Source: Candidatus Heimdallarchaeota archaeon | Lineage (GTDB): Archaea; Asgardarchaeota; Heimdallarchaeia; Heimdallarchaeales; Kariarchaeaceae | Reading direction: 5' to 3' | Assembly (NCBI GenBank): GCA_029882335.1 | Contig: JAOUKW010000282.1 | Location: forward strand, 1-5,555 | DNA: 5,555 nt | In this document: positions 1-5,555 of the stretch, piece by piece | How positions within the stretch are numbered: position 1 is the first letter of the stretch | How the letters are laid out: every line of letters starts with the position of its first letter | The notes under the pieces: model-generated | Databases searched by the model: none | The model's input: only the letters and a program-made list of their open reading frames with translations | What the model was told of the DNA's origin: nothing | Program-made: the position numbers and the translations under genes

Positions 1-325
1 ATCTTTGTACTAAGGGATGACTTTGATATAAGCCTATTAACAATATACAAACAAAATTTAATAGTGAAATTATTGTTGTTTTAAGGATAAAAAATTTGAT
101 TCCAAACATTGCCCTACTATAGAAAATATATTGTCCATTTCCAAGTCTAGTAACTAAATTATTAAATGACTGACTGTAAAATATACCACCAACTGGAAGT
201 AACCAAGCCAAAAATAACAAAGCAAATTCTATTAGAAATACACCAATTATAAGTTTAATGAACCCAGATTTATTTAGGGGTGTAAATCTTGTAATTGGTT
301 TCTCAGATACAAATTTAACTGTCAC
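1..325 (-). CDS. Partial membrane protein of unknown family (N-terminal part, GTG start, runs off left edge)
   Basis: An open frame of 108 codons runs from GTG at 325-323 to the window edge without a stop; the frame is open upstream to a TGA at 446-448 but has no ATG or TTG there. The predicted protein starts VTVKFVSEKPITRF, then has a strongly hydrophobic segment at about residues 22-43 (ending LAWLLPVGG), a polar stretch of about 35 residues with RLGNGQY near residue 60, and a second hydrophobic segment at about 83-100 (ISLLNFVCILLIGLY). This is the layout of an integral membrane protein with at least two helices. The GTG start is favoured because a TATA-like box is centred 25 bases upstream, as at the neighbouring gene's start, and no Shine-Dalgarno site is visible. 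The family is not recognised. An ABC permease subunit is conceivable next to a substrate-binding protein gene, but no permease signature is seen in the visible part and the two genes are 2.7 kb apart. Confidence 0.68.
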   Translation of the reverse strand, partial: MTVKFVSEKPITRFTPLNKSGFIKLIIGVFLIEFALLFLAWLLPVGGIFYSQSFNNLVTRLGNGQYIFYSRAMFGIKFFILKTTIISLLNFVCILLIGLYQSHPLVQR

Positions 326-345
326 AAATTTACTTTTTTTTTCAA

Positions 346-353
346 GTATAAAA
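346..353 (-). promoter_or_regulatory. TATA-like promoter element for the left-edge membrane protein gene
   Basis: On the minus strand the sequence reads TTTTATAC, centred about 25 bases upstream of the GTG at 325. In archaea the TATA box lies about 25-27 bases before the transcription start, so the transcript would begin at or very near the GTG, giving a leaderless mRNA. This is inference from spacing; in such AT-rich DNA similar words are common. Confidence 0.4.
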
Positions 354-540
354 TTATTCGGTATATTACATAAAATTAAATTCTTATTGTTTGAGAAAAT
401 CGATATTTTAGTTTGAACCTGAGCATGATAATTTTTGTATATACATCAATTTGTGATTCAATTTACAATTCAGTAGTTTTTAAACTGAAATTACAATAGT
501 TCATAATCTAACATTACTTATAAGTTAATGCTAGAAGAAC

Positions 541-840
541 TAGGTCACACCCTATATTGAATAGAATGACCGAAGGCTCAAATATCTAATATCGATCAAT
601 GAGAAGTTCTAATCTCCAATGGAGATACGTTAGTACTCAAAGTTAAATTACAATAACTTTGTCAGTGATCTGCTAATGTTAAATAACACGGAAATCCTGA
701 CTTCGATGAAACCTAATGGGTTGAGAAACAGAAAGAAGCCACAGAATGAAGACCCTGCTAATCCTACATTATATGTGTGGGAGTCTGGCGACGGCAGGCA
801 TGGTTTGGGCTGAAAGTGGATACGTATGTACTTTGCATAT
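541..840. other. GC-rich island in intergenic DNA; candidate structured RNA or relic of a foreign gene
   Basis: By hand count, G+C is about 33% in 541-690, 47% in 691-820 and about 67% in 781-810, against about 18% in 821-1020. In very AT-rich genomes such islands outside genes often mark structured RNAs. Short stems read on the plus strand include GGTCA 543-547 with TGACC 567-571 (enclosing CTAT/ATAG), 612-618 with 620-626, 638-645 with 654-661, TGTTA 677-681 with TAACA 684-688, and AGACCC 750-755 with 779-786 (one bulged A) enclosing an ACAT/ATGT hairpin. A TATA-like CTTATAAG lies at 517-524, about 22-25 bases before the first stem. The alternative is a coding relic: a plus-strand frame from ATG 676 to TGA 811-813 gives 45 residues, basic in the middle (LRNRKKPQ) and ending VWESGDGRHGLG. 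I recognise neither an RNA family nor a protein family. Confidence 0.35.
612..661. repeat. Two adjacent perfect inverted repeats
   Basis: ATCTCCA at 612-618 and TGGAGAT at 620-626 form a 7-bp perfect dyad around a single base. CAAAGTTA at 638-645 and TAACTTTG at 654-661 form an 8-bp perfect inverted repeat with an 8-base spacer. A shorter one, TGTTA/TAACA, follows at 677-688. The first is too tight to fold fully as an RNA hairpin and looks more like a protein-binding dyad, while the second would make a good hairpin on either strand. The function is unknown. Confidence 0.5.
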
Positions 841-1198
841 ACAAAAAAGATCATGCAAAAACAGATAAATTAATCCTTTACCCACGATTTGGATGATATA
901 TATGAATAATTTTATACATAAATAATATTAGATTAAATAATTTAAAAATGATTATATTAACAATTTTTGGCTATAAATTGAATTTGTTTTAATTAGGCAA
1001 ATTTTTTAATATTTTAAATGAAAACCAGCGTCACTCTTAGATATACAATACACCCACAAACAATTTAATGGAATTTAAATGTGTTATAAGATAGAATCAA
1101 GTGAGCTACTATTTCATATATACCGCTTTTAATCTGAATTTTATGTTACATTAAATTTGAATTAATCAAGATGAGATTACTAAAAAGAAATCTTGCAT
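841..1198. other. Very AT-rich intergenic stretch, no gene seen
   Basis: No convincing reading frame or known RNA is visible here. The only structure noted is CAAGAT at 1167-1172 with ATCTTG at 1190-1195, a 6-bp inverted repeat with a 17-base loop, lying immediately beyond the stop codon (1199-1201) of the minus-strand gene. On the minus strand its loop contains a T5 run, but no T-tract follows the stem, so it is only a weak terminator candidate. The remainder of the 326-1198 gap, at 326-540, is also AT-rich and holds only the upstream region of the left-edge gene and the TATA-like word at 517-524. Confidence 0.5.
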
Positions 1199-2770
1199 TT
1201 AATCTTTTGTAATTATATCTCGAAGGTTAATCATGTGAGGTAAAATTTCCTCTTCTTTTTCTTTTTCTGGTATTTTATTTATTAGCTTGTTCCATGAAAA
1301 TACAATTAAACCGATAAATACACTTGCATAAATAAATCCATAAATTGAATCTATTTCATCCAATGGTATGTCTTTAAATTCTATAATGTGGATTCTATAA
1401 CTACCAAAATTATCATCATCAGTTCGATTTTGCCAAATTACACCAACCTCTAGTTGGTTATCCTCATTCATGGATAAGTTTGGATAAAAGTAGGATGTCT
1501 TTTCAGTCTGAGTAACCCGTCCTCTTCCAATTTCTCGTGTACCTTCAATTCTACCACGAGATGGTTCAACACTCACAACATAAACATCATGAGTGAAAAT
1601 ATTTTTCTCTTGATCAGTACGATCATATAAGGCATATGCAACATATATACTCCCATCTATTTGAATACCGCTAACAGATGTTACTTCTCTAGGTCGGTCT
1701 TCATTTACCAACATATTATCCCACTCTGTATCAGTTCCCCGTATATCTTTATTAGGCATTCTTGCTACATCATCGATATAACTAAAGACAACACCTCCGT
1801 GAGTTAGTGTTCCATATGCTAACATTGCACCACCCTCTTCAGTCAAAAAGATAGATGGACGTCGCAATACACTAGCTGTTACAGCTGTTTGATAAACTCT
1901 TTCATGAGTATATTCTTTGAAATCAGCAGATGTGAATCCGGTTGGATCTTCTGGAATTCGGAGAAATTGAGATCTAGCCTCAACAGCAATAGCCTTTCTG
2001 TTATAATAGCCAATATGTGTAAACCCATCTTTTACCATTATACCTGGATTTTTTGTATCTTGTAAATTAATACCTCTAAATGAAGAAGGATTAGGATTAT
2101 GATTATACCCTACATCAAAAATTAACCATTCTGAACTATTAGTTAGCATTTGATAATGGATAGATTTTCCAGATGATAATGTTCCTGTGACATTCCAATA
2201 TTCATCTGCATTATCATTGTAATTCACAGCATATACAATTCGTGGTAAATCATCTGAACCAAGGGTAATAGCAGGATCAAAAGCATACCATTCAGTAGGA
2301 TTAGTTATTTGTTCCTCAACCCATCCACCATCAACTCCTCTGATGGAATAGAATAATGTGTAATTCTCTTTAACATATACAGTGTGAACTCTACCAATAC
2401 TATCCACCCTAAATTCATAGTGAAACGGTAATACATAATCATCAGTAACGTTTTCTATAATAGGTTCATCAGACAATCCATGCAATTCCAGTTTAAATAT
2501 ATGACTCATTGGATATATTTCAAAACCATTGGGCTCAGCCAAAACCTCATCACCAATGAGATAGGTCAAATATCGAATAGTAGAATTATCAGTTATGACG
2601 TTTTGGTAAAATAAACGACTTACATTTAATGATGAATCAAGTTCATTAATTTTTGTGTCTTGAGTAACAATATAATCTCCACTAACTTGTTGAGTAATTG
2701 GAAATAAGGTATAACATAACAATAAGATAATATAGACTTGAATTATCTTTTTCTGTAAATAGAGAACCAT
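1199..2770 (-). CDS. Secreted, C-terminally membrane-anchored protein with beta-propeller-like repeats; function unknown
   Basis: The 523-residue protein has a basic N-terminus and hydrophobic core (about residues 7-28, IIQVYIILLLCYTLF) that look like a signal peptide. A large extracellular domain follows, then one membrane helix at about 477-493 (IYGFIYASVFIGLIVFSW) and a short charged cytoplasmic tail (KIPEKEKEEEI). The extracellular part contains about six spaced segments of one type: a short strand, an acidic or Gly turn, then a strand ending in an aromatic. Examples are DPAITLGSDDLPRIVYAV (165-182), NPGIMVKDGFTHIGYY (241-256), RPSIFLTEEGGAMLAYG (304-320), VSGIQIDGSIYVAYALY (366-382) and YPNLSMNEDNQLEVGVIW (429-446). 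The spacing of roughly 60-75 residues is that of propeller blades, as in sialidase-like or BNR-type folds, but no catalytic site is evident. Eight N-X-S/T sequons (N49, 62, 107, 136, 193, 211, 431, 448) fit a glycosylated surface protein. It is probably its own transcription unit, 261 bases after the upstream gene and behind a likely terminator. A ligand-binding or adhesion role is possible but not shown. Confidence 0.85.
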   Translation of the reverse strand: MVLYLQKKIIQVYIILLLCYTLFPITQQVSGDYIVTQDTKINELDSSLNVSRLFYQNVITDNSTIRYLTYLIGDEVLAEPNGFEIYPMSHIFKLELHGLSDEPIIENVTDDYVLPFHYEFRVDSIGRVHTVYVKENYTLFYSIRGVDGGWVEEQITNPTEWYAFDPAITLGSDDLPRIVYAVNYNDNADEYWNVTGTLSSGKSIHYQMLTNSSEWLIFDVGYNHNPNPSSFRGINLQDTKNPGIMVKDGFTHIGYYNRKAIAVEARSQFLRIPEDPTGFTSADFKEYTHERVYQTAVTASVLRRPSIFLTEEGGAMLAYGTLTHGGVVFSYIDDVARMPNKDIRGTDTEWDNMLVNEDRPREVTSVSGIQIDGSIYVAYALYDRTDQEKNIFTHDVYVVSVEPSRGRIEGTREIGRGRVTQTEKTSYFYPNLSMNEDNQLEVGVIWQNRTDDDNFGSYRIHIIEFKDIPLDEIDSIYGFIYASVFIGLIVFSWNKLINKIPEKEKEEEILPHMINLRDIITKD

Positions 2771-2790
2771 AATTGCTTTTATTTTTTCCG

Positions 2791-2800
2791 TATTTAATAA
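2791..2800 (-). promoter_or_regulatory. TATA-like promoter element for the propeller-like surface protein gene
   Basis: The minus strand reads TTATTAAATA, centred about 25 bases before the ATG at 2770. The intervening sequence has no Shine-Dalgarno motif. The geometry predicts transcription starting at or next to the ATG, that is, a leaderless mRNA, matching the arrangement at the left-edge gene. This is inference from position and composition. Confidence 0.45.
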
Positions 2801-2940
2801 TTATCAGTAGTACCACATGAAATATAATTGATTTACGATGAAAGTTAAAGAATAATTTAAGAGAATATTATCTAAAATAACAAGAAAAGTGTTTCAATAA
2901 TTAATATAAACACAATATCTAATATTCATTAACATGATTA

Positions 2941-3001
2941 AAAAAAAATTATTTGAAAAAAAATATTAAAAAATTCAGTGATTTGGAAAAAACAAATCAC
3001 C
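2941..3001 (-). terminator. Stem-loop with T-tracts, likely terminator of the substrate-binding protein gene
   Basis: On the minus strand, GTGATTTG (3000-2993) and CAAATCAC (2985-2978) form a perfect 8-bp stem with a 7-base T-rich loop, extended by one G-U pair. It starts about 31 bases after the TAA of the upstream gene. It is followed by T6 (2973-2968) and two T8 tracts further on, near 2962-2955 and 2948-2941. Archaeal termination needs mainly the T-tracts, and the added stem makes the case stronger. It implies that the receptor gene is transcribed alone and not together with the next gene. Confidence 0.65.
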
Positions 3002-3031
3002 TTTTTGTTTTAATTAAAATATAGTGTAGAT

Positions 3032-4909
3032 TTAATCTCTTCTTCTTGATCTAACTGTTGCAACAACAAAAGCAGAGAAGAATATTCCTACAAACAAGGA
3101 CATGGAATCAAGGGGTACGAAACCACCATCATCTGCTGCAGTAGAACTGCTTGAGTCATGATCATCAACATGAACATCACCAAAGTAAACATCATCCCAT
3201 TGTTGGTCAGAAGTTGAAATTAAGATACCATCAATACCTTGTAATCGAATGTTGAATCCCCAGTGGGATTGTGGGTAAACGATAGGAATAACAGGTCTCC
3301 ATTCTTTCAAGAAGTCTTGAATTTGGTGAGCTAATGTAATTCTTGTGTTACCATCTAATTCTCTTACATATGTATCTACGAGATCAGTAATTTCTTGGTT
3401 TACAAAGTTATAGAAGTTATCACATGAACCGGTGTCACAAAGACCATAGGTATCAAACAAGTATTGTGGATCATAGTCTAATGGCCATCCGTATCCAACA
3501 AAGAATAAATCATAACCACCATCATCATATAATGGTACTAATGTATTTGAAGACCATCCAAATGTTCTAGGAACAATTTCTGCCCATCCGGTACTAACAT
3601 GATCTGTAACACCAACACCCATCTTTGGTAAGGATTGTTCAAATAATATAGACCATCTGTTTCTTGCAGGGTTAGTATTAGGACTTAACAATGTTACATT
3701 GAAGAAGAAAGTTGTATATGCGTCAGCATCGGCATCATAGGTTAAATCATCATAATTGAAACCAACTGAAGTCATTAAATCTCTTGCATGTTGTACATCA
3801 TATGCATCATATGCTAAGTTTGGATTCCAACCAACAGATGCTGCTGGCATGGTTGTAGCTGCGGGTAATCCCATTCCTTCGAGGATTTCTTGTACAATAA
3901 ATTCTCTGTTGAGAACACTGGACATTGCTTCTCTAACTGCTTTTGCACCTTCTACTGCAGATGTTACAGTTCCACTTAATGGTAAACCAGTTCCGGTACC
4001 ATACATGGGGTGTTGGTGATTAACAGATATTTCTTGGGTTGCAGGGTCTGCTACTCTAATGGATTTTACGTTATCAAAATATGTGAAAGCGTTTACTGGA
4101 GGAACATATTGTGAATCTAAGATGTCAACATCACCAGCAGCAAGAGCACTTAATGCTGCAATTGGATTTGAAATCTTTTGATATACAATTTCATCAACCT
4201 GTACATTTGCTGCATCCATATAATTTGGATTCTTTACAAGAGTTACTACGTCATTAGTTGGATCAATGGTGCTAACCATAAATGGTCCTCCACCATGTGC
4301 ATCAACACCACTTGGATCATCCCATAAACAATCAGCTTCAACGAATGCACCATTTGCTTCACAAGCAGTCCATTTAGGTCCGAAGTATGCTTCATTAAGA
4401 ATTGCAAATGTTAAATAATTAACACCGAATGCATATGCTTCAAGCATATCAAATTGTACTGTTAAATCATCAATTTTATAGACAGATTCGTTGTTTAAGA
4501 AGGAATCAGCACCACCAAAAATCTCATGGTAGTAAATTCCGTATGACCATACAACGTCATCAGCAGTAAATGCGGCACCATCTTGGAATTTCATTCCAGG
4601 TTTGATGGTAACTGTATAGTTTTTACTGTCAGAGCTTACTGTATAACCTTCTGCAAACCAAGGAGTCATTAACCTGTCGTTACTTGCATCACGTCTAAAT
4701 AAAGAAGCACGTACTGCAGATAACCATTGTTGTGTAGCATATGAATTTGCTGTAAAATAACCAAATTCAGTAAAATCATATGGTAAAGCGTATATGAGAG
4801 TTGTAGTTGTACTTTGTTGTGGTACTACTGCGTTTACATTTCCAGCAGTACTCATCAACATAACAGCTGCAACAATCAAACCGTATATTAATAGTTTACT
4901 GTTCTTCAT
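3032..4909 (-). CDS. ABC transporter substrate-binding protein, family 5 (oligopeptide/dipeptide type), membrane-anchored
   Basis: This extracellular receptor captures a solute, probably peptides or a related compound, and delivers it to an ABC importer. Of its 625 residues, 1-27 form a signal peptide (KLLIYGLIVAAVMLMS core, NVNA before the likely cut) with no lipobox cysteine. The family-5 domain spans about 37-560. Its typical blocks are visible: YTVTIKPGMKFQDGAAFTAD with DVVWSY (98-123), GGGPFMV plus VTLVKNPNY (206-230), NPIAALSALAAGDVDIL (248-264), VREAMSSVLNREFIVQEILE with GMGLPA (325-350), and YDLFFVGYGWPLDYDPQYLF (466-485). An acidic and Ser-rich linker (about 578-598) leads to one helix (about 602-618) and an RSRRRD tail, the usual archaeal way of tethering a binding protein. 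Cysteines 183/194 and 491/496 could form two disulfides. Sequons occur at N97, N140 and N404. The ATG start is supported by the signal peptide and a GGAAGGT site six bases upstream. No permease or ATPase gene is adjacent, so it appears to be transcribed alone. The ligand cannot be told from sequence, since family members also bind sugars, nickel or heme. Confidence 0.95.
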   Translation of the reverse strand: MKNSKLLIYGLIVAAVMLMSTAGNVNAVVPQQSTTTTLIYALPYDFTEFGYFTANSYATQQWLSAVRASLFRRDASNDRLMTPWFAEGYTVSSDSKNYTVTIKPGMKFQDGAAFTADDVVWSYGIYYHEIFGGADSFLNNESVYKIDDLTVQFDMLEAYAFGVNYLTFAILNEAYFGPKWTACEANGAFVEADCLWDDPSGVDAHGGGPFMVSTIDPTNDVVTLVKNPNYMDAANVQVDEIVYQKISNPIAALSALAAGDVDILDSQYVPPVNAFTYFDNVKSIRVADPATQEISVNHQHPMYGTGTGLPLSGTVTSAVEGAKAVREAMSSVLNREFIVQEILEGMGLPAATTMPAASVGWNPNLAYDAYDVQHARDLMTSVGFNYDDLTYDADADAYTTFFFNVTLLSPNTNPARNRWSILFEQSLPKMGVGVTDHVSTGWAEIVPRTFGWSSNTLVPLYDDGGYDLFFVGYGWPLDYDPQYLFDTYGLCDTGSCDNFYNFVNQEITDLVDTYVRELDGNTRITLAHQIQDFLKEWRPVIPIVYPQSHWGFNIRLQGIDGILISTSDQQWDDVYFGDVHVDDHDSSSSTAADDGGFVPLDSMSLFVGIFFSAFVVATVRSRRRD

Positions 4910-4915
4910 TTCTAT

Positions 4916-4922
4916 ACCTTCC
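4916..4922 (-). promoter_or_regulatory. Ribosome binding site of the substrate-binding protein gene
   Basis: GGAAGGT on the minus strand sits six bases before the ATG at 4909, a good fit to a Shine-Dalgarno sequence. It decides the start and is the only clear site of this type in the window, the other two genes showing none. Confidence 0.75.
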
Positions 4923-4943
4923 TTGATTCTTTTGTAGAATCAA
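4923..4943 (-). promoter_or_regulatory. Perfect 8-bp hairpin abutting the ribosome binding site
   Basis: TTGATTCT (4943-4936) and AGAATCAA (4930-4923) pair perfectly around the 5-base loop ACAAA. The stem ends directly at the first G of the Shine-Dalgarno site, and one more U-G pair would take that G into the stem. It could be a 5' UTR hairpin affecting translation or mRNA stability, or a DNA operator downstream of the promoter. The structure is seen directly, but its role is inference. Confidence 0.5.
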
Positions 4944-4992
4944 ATCCGATAATTCAAAAAAATCAAACATGTTTAAGAACTTTACCTAGTTT

Positions 4993-5000
4993 GTTTATAG
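4993..5000 (-). promoter_or_regulatory. TATA-like promoter element for the substrate-binding protein gene
   Basis: The minus strand reads CTATAAAC at 5000-4993. A start about 25 bases downstream, near 4971, would give a 5' UTR of about 60 bases that includes the hairpin and the Shine-Dalgarno site. A weaker alternative, TTCTTAAAC near 4972-4980, would give a leader of about 40 bases that still includes both. Confidence 0.4.
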
Positions 5001-5022
5001 AATGTTACGAAATTATGCAATT

Positions 5023-5080
5023 ATTTCATTAAAGAATAAAATCTCATAAAAGCGTAATGAAATTAACAAAATATTTCATT
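5023..5080. repeat. Three copies of the word ATTTCATT upstream of the receptor gene promoter
   Basis: ATTTCATT occurs on the plus strand at 5023-5030 and 5073-5080 and on the minus strand at 5056-5063. The last two form a perfect 8-bp inverted repeat with a 9-base spacer. The cluster lies 25-90 bases upstream of the TATA-like box of the minus-strand receptor gene, where an activator or regulator could bind. The word is AT-rich, so chance cannot be excluded. Confidence 0.35.
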
Positions 5081-5555
5081 TTATTTCGGTTTTCAACAGA
5101 TTTTATTTTGAGAGTTGCACATATTACCACATTTATCAAGAATTAATAATAAATATTCAACATAGAAAGATAATTTAAGTAAAATTTTTATATTGAATTT
5201 CAAAAAAGGTTAAATGTGATTAGAATCTACTTACTACAGATGACTGACAATATTTTATTTTACTTTCTTACTGGTATTAAAAAAATAGATAATATTCTTA
5301 AATTACAAAATTAATTACAAATTATTTTAACAGTCTTCCAATAATTTAATTTCGATGATTAAATCGTCTCGATTGATAATTCACCATCTATGGAAGCGCT
5401 CTAAAACTATAAATTTACTTGAGAGAATATTCTTTATTAATAAAAATATCACCAAAAAATAGGTGTTGATCATAAATTCACAATTAAAGATTTATTAAAT
5501 GATTTATTATATAGATAGATTCATATTTAAAATTATTAGATATGTTCAAAGATCA
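5081..5555. other. AT-rich intergenic DNA, no gene seen
   Basis: No supported coding region or RNA is seen. Minor structures are an imperfect dyad at 5354-5368 (GATGATT, A, AATCGTC) and a 4-bp CACC/GGTG stem near 5450-5465 followed on the minus strand by a T-rich run, which is a weak terminator candidate for a gene beyond the right edge. A plus-strand ATG at 5542 opens a frame of only four codons before the window ends, with a TATA-like word about 34 bases upstream; this is too little to call a gene. Confidence 0.5.

Noticed and set aside
664..709. Possible C/D box guide RNA (GTGATC, CTGA, then GATGA)
   Set aside because: The C-like boxes deviate from RUGAUGA and no D box follows at the right distance.
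648..854. Minus-strand open frame of 68 codons across the GC-rich island
   Set aside because: The peptide has no recognisable domain, its composition follows the GC island, and the island is explained at least as well by an RNA or by the opposite strand. The frame is short enough to arise by chance.
1167..1195. Terminator of the propeller-like gene
   Set aside because: The 6-bp stem has a 17-base loop and no following T-tract on the minus strand, so it is noted in the intergenic entry but not called.
3756..4019. Plus-strand open frame of 87 codons
   Set aside because: It lies wholly inside the well-supported substrate-binding protein gene on the other strand and is a shadow of its codon pattern.
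5542..5555. Start of a plus-strand gene (ATG TTC AAA GAT)
   Set aside because: Only four codons are visible and such ATGs are frequent in this sequence. The upstream TATA-like word is not enough to support a call.
1..5555. CRISPR array, tRNA or rRNA gene, insertion sequence with intact transposase
   Set aside because: No regularly spaced direct repeats, no tRNA-like T-loop with matching arms, no rRNA-like conserved stretch and no transposase-length frame was seen on either strand.

Overview
The window is AT-rich and most likely archaeal. The evidence for this is TATA-like boxes about 25 bases upstream of two start codons with no Shine-Dalgarno site (leaderless geometry), a substrate-binding protein held by a C-terminal membrane helix instead of a lipid-modified cysteine, and surface proteins rich in N-glycosylation sequons. 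The style fits an uncultured AT-rich archaeon, perhaps of the Asgard group, but no taxonomic marker gene is present and this placement is a guess.

All recognisable genes are on the minus strand. Reading in the direction of transcription (right to left): (1) positions 5081-5555 hold no supported gene. (2) Positions 4916-5080 are the control region of the next gene, with a TATA-like box, a cluster of one 8-base word in both orientations, a perfect 8-bp hairpin and a Shine-Dalgarno site. (3) Positions 3032-4909 encode a complete family-5 (oligopeptide/dipeptide type) ABC transporter substrate-binding protein with a signal peptide and C-terminal anchor. (4) Positions 2941-3001 form a stem-loop followed by T-tracts, a likely terminator that separates this gene from the next. 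(5) Positions 1199-2770 encode an unrecognised secreted, membrane-anchored protein with about six beta-propeller-like repeats and eight sequons. (6) Positions 326-1198 are non-coding as far as I can see, but contain a sharp GC-rich island (about 690-820) and a cluster of inverted repeats; this is a candidate structured RNA or a relic of a foreign gene. (7) Positions 1-325 are the start of a membrane protein gene that begins with GTG and runs off the left edge.

The three genes appear to be separate transcription units, each with its own promoter-like element. The common theme is the cell surface: a peptide-type solute receptor, an anchored glycoprotein-like propeller, and a membrane protein of unknown function. 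The permease and ATPase partners of the receptor are not visible, unless the left-edge membrane protein is one of them, which the sequence does not show.
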